A stretch of DNA of 61,102 nt, taken from Ruminococcus sp. Its GTDB lineage: Bacteria; Bacillota; Clostridia; Oscillospirales; Ruminococcaceae. The DNA lies in assembly GCA_017534835.1 (NCBI GenBank), contig JAFXVT010000025.1, forward strand, positions 1 to 61,102. The letters run 5' to 3'. A program made the position numbers and the translations under genes. Below the pieces are notes generated by a model. The model worked only from the letters and a program-made list of their open reading frames with translations. It was not told the DNA's origin and ran no database searches. Position 1 is the stretch's first letter. Each line of letters begins with the position of its first letter. This document shows, piece by piece, positions 24,239-30,787 of this stretch.

Positions 24239-24752
24239 CCGATTCCTCTTTTTTCTTCAGCGAGACAGCCTCCTGCTCCTTTCCCTTGCGGAAAACGAAC
24301 ACCTTGCTGATGACGTAATTGAGAATGAGCACGACTACGTTCGCGAAGATCTTCACTACCCAGTAGTTGATGCCGAGCCACGCAAAGCCGACTCTCATCA
24401 CTATCCATTCGACCGCAAGAGTGAATACTCTTCCGCCGTAGAACTTTCCGCCCTCGATGATGAGGTTCTTCACGCCCTTTGTGGTCGAATCGAACACCCA
24501 TACCCTGTTGGTGAGGTAAGCGAAAGTGACCGCGCACACCCACGAGAATACTGTGCTTATATCGCTTACAGCATCATCACCGAAGCCGCCCCACTTCTCG
24601 AGCACCCACTTCGCAAAGCCTGCCGAAACGAAACTTACGACAGTTGTAAGTCCGCCGAAGAAGATATAGAGCCACTTATCCTCGTATTTCAGATAGAGGT
24701 CCTCGATAGGCTTCGGGAATACCGAAACTATCTTTCTGATAAGATTTTTCAT
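24231..24752 (-). CDS. GtrA-like membrane protein
   Basis: 173 residues with four hydrophobic segments in the GtrA pattern (FFGGLTTVVSF opening, VTFAYLTNRVWVF in the middle, VLILNYVISKVFVF at the end). GtrA proteins are thought to help move polyprenyl-linked sugars across the membrane. The frame opens 18 codons earlier; the ATG at 24752 is chosen because GAAAGGAAG precedes it. First gene of gtrA-dus with its own promoter. Confidence 0.85.
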   Translation of the reverse strand: MKNLIRKIVSVFPKPIEDLYLKYEDKWLYIFFGGLTTVVSFVSAGFAKWVLEKWGGFGDDAVSDISTVFSWVCAVTFAYLTNRVWVFDSTTKGVKNLIIEGGKFYGGRVFTLAVEWIVMRVGFAWLGINYWVVKIFANVVVLILNYVISKVFVFRKGKEQEAVSLKKKEESDG

Positions 24753-24784
24753 TTTAAGCTTCCTTTCAAATGCAATACGTAATA

Positions 24785-24813
24785 ATAATAGCAGAATCCG
24801 CCGCATTTTTCAA
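24785..24813 (-). promoter_or_regulatory. Promoter of gtrA-dus
   Basis: Minus strand: TTGAAA (24813-24808), 17-nt spacer, TATTAT (24790-24785). Confidence 0.75.
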
Positions 24814-24842
24814 GGGCTTTTCAGAAAGTTCACAAAAAACAG

Positions 24843-24975
24843 CAAAAAAAGAACAGCCGCCGCAGGTATTCCCACGGCAGCCGTTCTTATCTGAAAAGGT
24901 GTGTTTATAAAACGCCCGGAGGTATAGAGGGCGCGGAAACGGTTGTTAGCTTTATGTTCATCTCTCTGTTCTCTG
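24843..24975 (-). ncRNA. Small transcript with own promoter and terminator
   Basis: Minus strand: TTGCAT (25009-25004), 17-nt spacer, TATAAT (24986-24981), then about 130 nt ending in a 14-bp stem (24875-24888 with 24849-24862, two G-U pairs) and T7. The gtrA promoter lies after the terminator, so this is a separate short RNA. It holds a CGCCC/GGGCG hairpin whose loop contains ACCUCC, an anti-Shine-Dalgarno sequence, and an 18-codon ORF. Not SRP RNA: the conserved SRP apical loop is absent. Confidence 0.6.
24905..24961 (-). CDS. Possible 18-residue peptide inside the small RNA
   Basis: ATG at 24961 to TAA at 24905, translating MNIKLTTVSAPSIPPGVL. An AGAGAG purine stretch abuts the ATG, closer than an ideal ribosome site. 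The Ile-Pro-Pro-Gly segment could stall ribosomes, but it may simply be untranslated. Confidence 0.25.
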   Translation of the reverse strand: MNIKLTTVSAPSIPPGVL

Positions 24976-24980
24976 ACCCT

Positions 24981-25009
24981 ATTATAGCCCATATACCGCC
25001 GGAATGCAA
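24981..25009 (-). promoter_or_regulatory. Promoter of the small RNA
   Basis: TTGCAT, 17-nt spacer, TATAAT on the minus strand. Confidence 0.8.
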
Positions 25010-25384
25010 TAACACGAAGGTCAAGTTTTGAATACAGTTCAGTATCCGCAGGTTACAGAATTGCTACAACAGTAACACAATTCTGTGCGGGCAGTTCCGT
25101 CTGCACGCCGTCATAACGTTAAAATATTAAAATTTAGTGCTGTAAGATTTTTCTTTGTTGCCTTTTGCGATTTTCTGCATAGAATAGAAGTAAACAGCAG
25201 TGTGGTATCCGCCGCTCGGAGTGGCTGATGACAGTAATGCACCGGTGCTGCCCGTGAACAGCTTCGCAGAGGCAACGGGGTACCAGACTGCCGTTTTTCA
25301 TATATATTCTCCGCTCAGGGCAGCAAAGGGACACCCTTCTATTTGCTGCCCTTAACGGAAATAGTGAGCTGCCGTGCCATAAAG
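25010..25384. other. Gap downstream of spoIIID with relic ORF and repeats
   Basis: 375 bp without a confident gene. It holds a 57-codon open frame (25127-25301) that would be fused to an ATG with a ribosome site if one A were removed from an A5 run, a hairpin AGGGCAGCAAA/TTTGCTGCCCT (25317-25352) with a GGGACACCC palindrome in its loop, and part of the inverted repeat copy described below. Confidence 0.5.
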
Positions 25385-25444
25385 TTATGGTACATATTCA
25401 CTATCCTGCGAAACCGGCTGAAGGGACACCCTTCTGTGCTTTGC
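25349..25444 (+). repeat. Inverted repeat copy A flanking spoIIID
   Basis: Begins CCCTTAACGGAAA and ends near AAACCGGCTGAAGGGACACC. It matches copy B (25842-25939, opposite strand) at about 70 percent over 87 ungapped positions by hand count. It overlaps the last codons of spoIIID, so the SpoIIID tail is encoded by repeat sequence. Confidence 0.7.
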
Positions 25445-25690
25445 AAGCTCCCTGTATTTCTCACGTGTCGCAAGTCCGCCGCGGATATGGCGTTCCTGCT
25501 TGTTTACCTCGAGGACGTCCTTGACCTGCTCAAACAGGCAGGGGTCCTCCTTTTTCAGTCTGTCGCTGACATCCTTGTGGACCGTGCTTTTGGATATGCC
25601 GAACTGCTTTGCAGCGGCACGGACGGTCGCCTTGTTATCTATTATGTACCGTCCCAGTGTGACTGCCCGCTGAGCGGGTGGTATTTTCAA
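25385..25690 (-). CDS. spoIIID: Sporulation transcriptional regulator SpoIIID
   Basis: DNA-binding regulator of mother-cell gene expression in endospore formers. The core RAAAKQFGISKSTVHKDVSDRL is a helix-turn-helix typical of SpoIIID (first part RAAAKQFGISKSTVHKD), followed by RHIRGGLATREKY, the conserved basic tail. AAGGAG is two bases before an ATG (25696) but eight bases before a TTG (25690), so TTG is the preferred start; 101 residues. A sigma-E-like promoter lies upstream and the last about 19 codons derive from a repeat copy. The neighbours usual in Clostridia (spoIID, spoIIQ, mreB) are absent. Confidence 0.88.
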   Translation of the reverse strand: MKIPPAQRAVTLGRYIIDNKATVRAAAKQFGISKSTVHKDVSDRLKKEDPCLFEQVKDVLEVNKQERHIRGGLATREKYRELAKHRRVSLQPVSQDSEYVP

Positions 25691-25725
25691 GCGCATCACT
25701 CCTTCGTCTATTCTGCGGACAGTAA

Positions 25726-25754
25726 TACATATGCAGGATAAACGAAGAAAATGC
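25726..25754 (-). promoter_or_regulatory. Sigma-E-like promoter of spoIIID
   Basis: Minus strand: GCATTTT (25754-25748), 14-nt spacer, CATATGTA (25733-25726). The -35 fits the Bacillus sigma-E consensus KMATATT at six of seven positions; the -10 is a weaker match. A perfect 15-bp palindrome (25757-25771) sits just upstream. Confidence 0.4.
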
Positions 25755-25756
25755 GT

Positions 25757-25771
25757 GAAGGGTGTCCCTTC
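25757..25771. repeat. 15-bp palindrome, third copy of the GGGACACCC motif
   Basis: GAAGGGTGTCCCTTC. The same palindrome (other centre orientation) is at 25420-25434, and a 13-bp version at 25326-25338. The flank on the minus strand (CTTGCGGAACTGGCG) also resembles copies A and B, so this is part of a third, shorter repeat copy. Confidence 0.7.
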
Positions 25772-25841
25772 CGCCAGTTCCGCAAGTTACCAAATATAAG
25801 GCGTTACTTTGCAGCACGGTAACCACACTTTTCCGCTAATA

Positions 25842-25939
25842 GAAGCAACACAAAAGGAGTGTCCATTCAGCCGGTTTTGCAGGTCACAGGAAATGTGCCG
25901 TTGGTATACCGCCCGGCAGCACGTTTTTTCCGTTAAGGG
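25842..25939 (-). repeat. Inverted repeat copy B flanking spoIIID
   Basis: Minus-strand reading begins CCCTTAACGGAAAA and contains AAAACCGGCTGAATGGACAC, matching copy A without gaps over 87 positions. It lies between spoIIID and the small Cys protein. Confidence 0.7.
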
Positions 25940-25956
25940 AGGCACACAGGAGCCGG

Positions 25957-26139
25957 TCAGTTCTGGTGGCGTACAACGCCGTATTCGTCGTCGAGGCGAT
26001 AGTACGGGCAGGAATAGTTCGTGCCCTGAATGAAGCGTGCCATTTCGTCCTCGTCGAGGTCGACGAGACAGACATAGCAGTCGAACTCATCGTCATAGAC
26101 GTAGTTCGTGCAGGTCTCGCAGTTCGTTGCATTTTTCAT
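25957..26139 (-). CDS. Small Cys-rich protein (DUF6472-like)
   Basis: 60 residues with two Cys pairs in the N-terminal half (NCETCTNYVYDDEFDCYVC), a DLDEDEMARF segment and a later CPYYRLDDEYGVVRHQN. Such small clostridial proteins are recognisable as a family but have no known function; the Cys pairs suggest metal binding. The ATG at 26139 is preferred over one two codons earlier because AAGGAG is eight to nine bases upstream. It follows gerC after a hairpin. Confidence 0.75.
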   Translation of the reverse strand: MKNATNCETCTNYVYDDEFDCYVCLVDLDEDEMARFIQGTNYSCPYYRLDDEYGVVRHQN

Positions 26140-26156
26140 ATACATTCTCCTTATGT

Positions 26157-26175
26157 ACGGGACAGGGCGTCCCGT
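26157..26175 (-). terminator. Hairpin after gerC
   Basis: 7-bp stem ACGGGAC/GTCCCGT with a 5-nt loop directly after the gerC stop. No T-run follows, so it may only attenuate read-through into the small Cys gene. Confidence 0.4.
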
Positions 26176-26706
26176 TTATTCTATTACTATCGTGCCTGAA
26201 AAGCCATGCTCCGAGAGCTCGGGCACCTCGGCTCTCCTGTCGCCGGTGAGCAATGCGCCGAGCACTGTAACGATGTCACATCTGCCGACGAGCTCCTGCT
26301 CCTGCGCAAGCTTCACTGCTCCTTCGAGCTCCTCCGCTGACCTTCCGGTGAGCAGCTCATCACCGCTCCCCTCCGGACACGCGATCATGCACGAAGGCGA
26401 TACCTTCCACTCGTGAAGCATAAATTCAAGCACTTCCGGATTCTCGCAGCCGTCGAGTATGACGAGCTCGGTATAGCCGGTGAATATCTTCCTTCCGCCG
26501 CCGAGCTCAGCCGATCTTCGTGCCTGCGCGGGTGAGTCGGCACAAACCGTGACATTATCGCTCCCGTCCGGAAAAAAAGAGAGCGTCACCGTATCTCTGC
26601 CGACAGAAACAGCGCGGAGATAGCGCTTGTTGCTGACATTTCCGTCAGATGCGCAGCCCGTGAGCAGTCCTGCCGAAAGCAGCAACGAGAGAAGTTTAAG
26701 CTTCAT
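26176..26706 (-). CDS. gerC: GerC-family germinant receptor lipoprotein, half length
   Basis: C subunit of a spore germinant receptor, an outer-leaflet lipoprotein of the inner spore membrane. Lipobox LLTGC at residues 14-18; then FFPDGSDNVTVCADS and a GGGRKIFTGYTELVIL segment, which is the N-terminal GerC domain. It stops at 176 residues, about half the usual 370 or so, so the C-terminal domains are missing. The frame is clean and ends in a proper stop with no obvious continuation downstream. The start overlaps the gerB stop by eleven bases, so it is still coupled to the operon. Confidence 0.72.
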   Translation of the reverse strand: MKLKLLSLLLSAGLLTGCASDGNVSNKRYLRAVSVGRDTVTLSFFPDGSDNVTVCADSPAQARRSAELGGGRKIFTGYTELVILDGCENPEVLEFMLHEWKVSPSCMIACPEGSGDELLTGRSAEELEGAVKLAQEQELVGRCDIVTVLGALLTGDRRAEVPELSEHGFSGTIVIE

Positions 26707-27706
26707 TCCGCTTCCTCAGACCTCCTCTCACCAGCATCTCAGCCGGAGCCGCAAGCAGAGCCGCCGGAGCTGCTGCCGCAAACAGACGCATCCCTGCTTC
26801 CGCAGAGTCTATGGCAGCTCCAGCGGATACCATTATGATGAGTGCGAGCGTGCACCGAAAACGCTTCAGCTGCGGTATCGTCCGCGCCATAAGGTACTCT
26901 GCTGCCGATGCCTGAACCGCTGCCGAAAAGACCGCGAATACGGAAAATACCACCATAAACAGTGAATCAGTGCGCTGTACCGGGAACGGCTGCGAGAGCT
27001 GCGCCGCCGCTGTGACGGGAAAGTCCGCGACTTCCATAATACCGCCGGCAACGGCAACGGCAGTGAACAGCACCACGCCCGAAAGCAGTCCCTTGCAGGC
27101 GAAATACAGTGCCGCACCGCGCACCTTGCTGCCCTCTGTGAAGCTCATCAGCACAGCGAAGCTCCCGAGTCCGCCGCTCGCTCCGAAGCCGCGTATGAGC
27201 TCAGCCGGAAGATCGCTCCTCACGGGGCGGAGGATATTGTTCAGGTCGGACTGCACAGACGCGCTCACTACGACTGTCATCACGCAGAGCGCACCGAGTC
27301 CGGCTGCAATAGCTCCCGAGCGTGCGAGCGCCTTTATCCCCGATGAGGAGATGTAGATACACACCGCCGCGATAAGTCCGCCGACAAGGAAACGTCCCCA
27401 CGTCCCAGAATCCTCGTATGGGATATATATGACGGAGCTCGTCTGCCACAGCATCGCGAACATCGTTCCGCCCCACAGCAGCACACAGGCAAGAAGTCCG
27501 AGCCTGACCGCCCTTCCGCTGTCTGTGAGGGTGAAGCCGCGGTCGTACAGACGTGCGAGCGGAAGAGCGATGAAGAGCTGCAATATGCTCCCGGCGGCAA
27601 ATCCTGCTGCCGTCATCACGCATATCCGCCCCGGAAGGCAGAACAGCACAAATGCGTCGCCGATGAGCAGGAGCGCCGCAAGCTGATACCTACTTATCCT
27701 GTTCAT
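26696..27706 (-). CDS. gerB: GerB-family spore germination permease
   Basis: Integral membrane B subunit (APC superfamily) of a germinant receptor. 336 residues, slightly short for the family; about ten hydrophobic segments. The start at 27706 follows GGAGGG and overlaps the gerA stop by 17 bases; the frame extends 46 codons upstream, but that part is an out-of-frame shadow of gerA. N-terminus ISRYQLAALLLIGDAFVLF is typical of GerB. Forms a translationally coupled gerA-gerB-gerC operon. Confidence 0.85.
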   Translation of the reverse strand: MNRISRYQLAALLLIGDAFVLFCLPGRICVMTAAGFAAGSILQLFIALPLARLYDRGFTLTDSGRAVRLGLLACVLLWGGTMFAMLWQTSSVIYIPYEDSGTWGRFLVGGLIAAVCIYISSSGIKALARSGAIAAGLGALCVMTVVVSASVQSDLNNILRPVRSDLPAELIRGFGASGGLGSFAVLMSFTEGSKVRGAALYFACKGLLSGVVLFTAVAVAGGIMEVADFPVTAAAQLSQPFPVQRTDSLFMVVFSVFAVFSAAVQASAAEYLMARTIPQLKRFRCTLALIIMVSAGAAIDSAEAGMRLFAAAAPAALLAAPAEMLVRGGLRKRNEA

Positions 27707-29156
27707 AGTAGCCCTCCACCGTGAAGCCGCGGCGGAGCATTCTCCGCATACCGAGCCGGACTGCCGTGTCGCCCGTTCCTGCCGCCGAGAACGGCGACAG
27801 CGGAGCTGTGAACGGAAAGCCGTAATCCTCAGTCGCGCAGACATTCACGAGCACTGCGCAGGCGAGCAGGCTTATGCCGAAAACTCCCATTATACCGCCG
27901 GCAGCAAGAAATGCGAAGCGGAGTATCGTCACCTGCGGTGCAAGGTCGGGGACAACGAGTCCGCCAAGTACCGCAAGCGCCGTCACCGTCAGCAGCGGAG
28001 TGCTGACAAGTCCCGATTTTACGGCGGCATCTCCGATGATGAGACCGCTGATTATGCTCACAGCTCCTCCGACGGGCTTCGGCAGACGTATCCCTGCCTC
28101 ACGGATCATCTCGTACATCAGCAGAACTATCAGAGCTTCGGCAAGTATCGGCAGAGGAGCACTCTTTTCCGCCTCCGCGAGCAGCATCAGCAGCGTGCTG
28201 TTGAGGAGCTCCGGGTGATGCATAACGACAGCGGTATATACTGCCGGGAGCAGCACGGCGACGATGAATGCACCGTATCTCAGCCACCTGCTGAAAACCG
28301 CATAGTACGGCTTATAGGCATAATCATCGAGAGTGTGGAAGCTCTCGCACAGCAGCCTCGGAACGATCATCGCATACGGCACGCCGTCGATGAGGACAGC
28401 AGCTCTGCCCTCTATAAGCTTCGAGCAGAGAACGTCCGGGCGTTCGGTGATACCGGTCGAGCTGAACAGCTCAAAGCTTCGCTTCTCAAGAAAAGGGCGG
28501 ATATATCCGGTAGATAGCACGGATTCGAGCTCTATCCCGTTGAGCGAGCGGCGTATGCGCTCAAGCAGGCGCTCGGGCACGCGGTCACGCATATAGCACA
28601 GGCAGATGTCCGTGCGGCTGCGCTCGCCCTTGACCTCAAGCTCCATCACGAGCTCCGGGGACTTCAGCCTGCGCCGGAGCAGTGACATATTCGTGCGGAC
28701 GGTCTCGGTGAAGCCCTCGTGGCTGCCCAGGATATTCCCCTCGCCGGACGGCTCCTGTATACCTCGGGATGCGTAGCCCTGCACGCCGAATGCGAGCGCG
28801 CTGTCTGCTCCCTCCGCTATAAGAACGGCAAACCCCGAATTCACCAGCCGGAAAAGCGTATCATAATCGCTCGCTGTCGGACGGTCGGTCGAGAGGAGCA
28901 GCTCTGTCTGTATATAGCGGAACAGTCCGGCTGCGGAGCTCTGCGGCGGTATGCCGGTTATCGGTGACAGCACCATCTCCGCAGCAGTCTGTGACGACAT
29001 CATCCCCTCGCAGCAGATGAGCGCACATTCTATTCCTCCCGTTCTGAATCTGTTTATCAGCACGTCCGACGAACCACCGGACATCTCCTTTATCATTGCG
29101 ATATTCGCTTCAAGCTCCGGTATCAGGCGGAGCCTTTCACGTTCAGTCCTCGTCAT
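27690..29156 (-). CDS. gerA: GerA-family spore germination protein
   Basis: A subunit of a germinant receptor: a soluble N-terminal domain (to about 280), then membrane segments. The 488 residues are full length for the family. Recognisable segments include DVLINRFRTGGIECALICCEG, seen in part as RTGGIECALICCEG, then QEPSGEGNILGSHEGFTET (the hallmark PxxExxxxGxxEGFxE region) and a C-terminal TAPLSPF. GAGGTGA precedes the ATG. A sigma-G-like promoter ends 16 bases before the start codon. First gene of the operon. Confidence 0.92.
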   Translation of the reverse strand: MTRTERERLRLIPELEANIAMIKEMSGGSSDVLINRFRTGGIECALICCEGMMSSQTAAEMVLSPITGIPPQSSAAGLFRYIQTELLLSTDRPTASDYDTLFRLVNSGFAVLIAEGADSALAFGVQGYASRGIQEPSGEGNILGSHEGFTETVRTNMSLLRRRLKSPELVMELEVKGERSRTDICLCYMRDRVPERLLERIRRSLNGIELESVLSTGYIRPFLEKRSFELFSSTGITERPDVLCSKLIEGRAAVLIDGVPYAMIVPRLLCESFHTLDDYAYKPYYAVFSRWLRYGAFIVAVLLPAVYTAVVMHHPELLNSTLLMLLAEAEKSAPLPILAEALIVLLMYEMIREAGIRLPKPVGGAVSIISGLIIGDAAVKSGLVSTPLLTVTALAVLGGLVVPDLAPQVTILRFAFLAAGGIMGVFGISLLACAVLVNVCATEDYGFPFTAPLSPFSAAGTGDTAVRLGMRRMLRRGFTVEGYYEQDK

Positions 29157-29172
29157 TTTCTCACCTCGCGGA

Positions 29173-29201
29173 TATTATCCCCGTTTGTCGTGAGAATATG
29201 C
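29173..29201 (-). promoter_or_regulatory. Sigma-G-like promoter of gerABC
   Basis: Minus strand: GCATA (29201-29197), 17-nt spacer, GATAATA (29179-29173). Fits the Bacillus forespore consensus GHATR, 17-18, CATWMTA except the first -10 base. The predicted start falls at the ribosome site. Confidence 0.45.
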
Positions 29202-29225
29202 CTTTTCCGGTATCGCGGCATAAAA

Positions 29226-29253
29226 TTACCGAGCCCGTTATTCCGGACTCGGC
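29226..29253 (-). terminator. Probable terminator of corA
   Basis: Minus-strand stem CCGAGTCCG/CGGGCTCGG (one mismatch) followed by TAATTTTA, downstream of the corA stop. Confidence 0.5.
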
Positions 29254-29304
29254 AACCGTATCTTCAATTTAAAGGATCAGACTTCCTATCGCCTCAGCAG
29301 CACA

Positions 29305-30231
29305 CTATTTCTTCTTCCACTTTATCAGTATGAACGCAGCGACTGCGGTAAGGAATACCGCCAGCGAAATAGGGAACCACGTGAACGGCAACGGAAGGTC
29401 CACTGTATTGATACCGTACAGCGCAAAGATGATATTCGGTATCTCCATCAGGATAGTGACGATAGTGAGGCGCCACATCACGACGTTCAGATTGTTCGAT
29501 ATTACTGACGAAAAGCCGTCCATCATACTCGAGAGGATAGCCGTGTAGATGCTGGACATCTCGATCGCCTGCTTCATCTCGATGAGCACGTCCTCGAGGA
29601 GGTCCTGATCCTCGTCGTAGAGCTTGATGACACGTCCGCGGAATATCTTCTCGATGGTCGCCTCGTTCGCTTTGAGCGAGGTGGAGAAGTATACGAGAGA
29701 CTTCTCAAGCGCGAGAAGCTGCATGAGGAGCTCGTTCTTCATCGCATCATGGAGCTGCTGCTCTGCGGCAGATGATATTTTATCTATCTGTTTCAGGTAG
29801 TACAGGAACAGCGCCGCTATCCTCAGAAGTATCTGAAGCACGAACCGTGTCTTGAAGGTCGGGCGGAGATTGCGTATCGCACCGCGCACTGCCTCGTCGA
29901 TTATCTGTGCAGCGTGCAGCGAGATAGTGAAAACGTTCTCGTCCGTGATGATAATGCCGATAGGCATTGTGTAGAACATCTTCGTCTCGTCCTCGTCGGT
30001 CGAGGCAACGGGAGTGTCAATGATGATGAGGGTCTGATCGTCCTCGCGCTCGATACGCGACGACTCCTCCTCATCGAGTGAAGACTTCACGAAGCCGCTG
30101 TCCAGCCCGAAATCGTCGATGAGCATTTTTATCTCCTGCGGAGTCGGGTCGATGACCGATACCCAGCAGCCGCTCTCGATCTCGTCGACCTGGTCGAGCC
30201 TGCCGTTATCGGAGGTGTAGTAGTTTATCAT
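29305..30231 (-). CDS. corA: CorA-family divalent cation transporter
   Basis: Pentameric Mg2+/Co2+ channel-type transporter. 308 residues: acidic N-terminal domain with PTPQEIKMLIDDFGLD, long central helix region, two C-terminal membrane helices (about 250-270 and 282-303) and a basic KWKKK end. The filter motif, normally YGMN, reads YGIN (followed by TVDLP), a GxN variant that may alter ion preference. The ATG at 30231 overlaps the stop of a preceding ten-codon ORF (ATATGA). It is expressed from a promoter 210 bp upstream through a leader with a short ORF. Confidence 0.92.
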   Translation of the reverse strand: MINYYTSDNGRLDQVDEIESGCWVSVIDPTPQEIKMLIDDFGLDSGFVKSSLDEEESSRIEREDDQTLIIIDTPVASTDEDETKMFYTMPIGIIITDENVFTISLHAAQIIDEAVRGAIRNLRPTFKTRFVLQILLRIAALFLYYLKQIDKISSAAEQQLHDAMKNELLMQLLALEKSLVYFSTSLKANEATIEKIFRGRVIKLYDEDQDLLEDVLIEMKQAIEMSSIYTAILSSMMDGFSSVISNNLNVVMWRLTIVTILMEIPNIIFALYGINTVDLPLPFTWFPISLAVFLTAVAAFILIKWKKK

Positions 30232-30321
30232 ATGAAATCGGCACCCGTTTCCGGGCGCATCTCCTTTCGCAGTATTTACTGCGGAGAAGCTTTGCTGCCG
30301 GACTGCCGCAAACGCCGGAGA
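30232..30321 (-). promoter_or_regulatory. Hairpin-rich leader between the leader ORF and corA
   Basis: Minus-strand RNA contains AACGCC/GGCGTT spanning the leader-ORF stop, CGCAGTA/TACTGCG, and a GGAAAC-capped GCGCCCG/CGGGTGC stem. The best ribosome-site match (AAAGGAG) is before the last hairpin, about 30 nt from the corA ATG; the hairpin would bring it close or block it. Confidence 0.5.
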
Positions 30322-30411
30322 TCAGGCGTTCGGATTCGTTCCCGGAAGTGTTGATATGGCTCTTCGCAGCATGGAATATCTCGTATAATTCCCATAAGGG
30401 TCGGAACTCAT
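30322..30411 (-). CDS. Leader peptide upstream of corA
   Basis: 29 codons from ATG 30411 to TGA 30322: MSSDPYGNYTRYSMLRRAIS then TLPGTNPNA. GGAGGTG is six bases before the ATG, the strongest ribosome site in this region, and a near-consensus promoter lies 31 bp upstream. The stop codon is inside the first leader hairpin. By analogy with CorL and MgtL leader ORFs of enteric magnesium transporter genes, it may couple translation to corA expression; that is inference. Confidence 0.65.
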   Translation of the reverse strand: MSSDPYGNYTRYSMLRRAISTLPGTNPNA

Positions 30412-30441
30412 AAATACACCTCCATAGATCAAAGTACATTT

Positions 30442-30470
30442 ATTATACCACAAAAATGCAGGCAATGCAA
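30442..30470 (-). promoter_or_regulatory. Promoter of the leader ORF-corA unit
   Basis: Minus strand: TTGCAT (30470-30465), 17-nt spacer, TATAAT (30447-30442). Confidence 0.85.
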
Positions 30471-30526
30471 CAATTTTTTTCGTCCGGACGCATTTGTGAT
30501 CAGCACAATGGTGTGACTGTATGACC

Positions 30527-30688
30527 TCACTCCTTTTTCATATTATTCAGCGCATACTCGCAGCACTGTATCACAAGCTGATTGAATGAGATGTCATTTT
30601 GTGCGGCAAGCCTCTCTAACCTCGCTATCAGATCATCCGGCATCCGTATCGTCTTGTTGGAAGCGGACGGCTTCTTTATTTCAAACAT
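30527..30688 (-). CDS. Small ribbon-helix-helix (Arc/CopG-like) DNA-binding protein
   Basis: 53 residues, from ATG 30688 to TGA 30527, preceded by GGGAGTGAG. The pattern is KTIRMPDDLIARLERLAAQN (beta strand plus helix 1) then SFNQLVIQCCEYALNNM (helix 2), the Arc-like fold that binds inverted repeats as dimers. It is transcribed away from a VanZ-like gene, with a perfect 12-bp inverted repeat in the shared spacer; autoregulation and control of the cassette are plausible. No toxin partner is visible. Confidence 0.75.
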   Translation of the reverse strand: MFEIKKPSASNKTIRMPDDLIARLERLAAQNDISFNQLVIQCCEYALNNMKKE

Positions 30689-30760
30689 TTAATTACTCAC
30701 TCCCGTTCAAGCTGGTATAATTAAATTTTACAGTATAAACTTTGTGAATAATACACTTAA

Positions 30761-30787
30761 ATATGCAAGTAATTTTTACTTGCATAT
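30761..30787. promoter_or_regulatory. Perfect 12-bp inverted repeat, candidate operator
   Basis: ATATGCAAGTAA (30761-30772), 3-nt centre, TTACTTGCATAT (30776-30787). The right arm contains the -35 box of the plus-strand promoter. Confidence 0.7.

Noticed and set aside
24843-24975. SRP RNA or tmRNA at the small transcript
   Set aside because: The conserved SRP apical loop and the tmRNA acceptor/tag features are absent and the length does not fit tmRNA.
30206-30439. 77-codon minus-strand frame covering the corA leader
   Set aside because: Starts three bases from the -10 box, has no ribosome site, and is in a different frame from the well-supported 29-codon leader ORF.
30232-30440. M-box (ykoK) magnesium riboswitch before corA
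   Set aside because: The conserved M-box core sequences are not present; a leader-ORF arrangement explains the region better.
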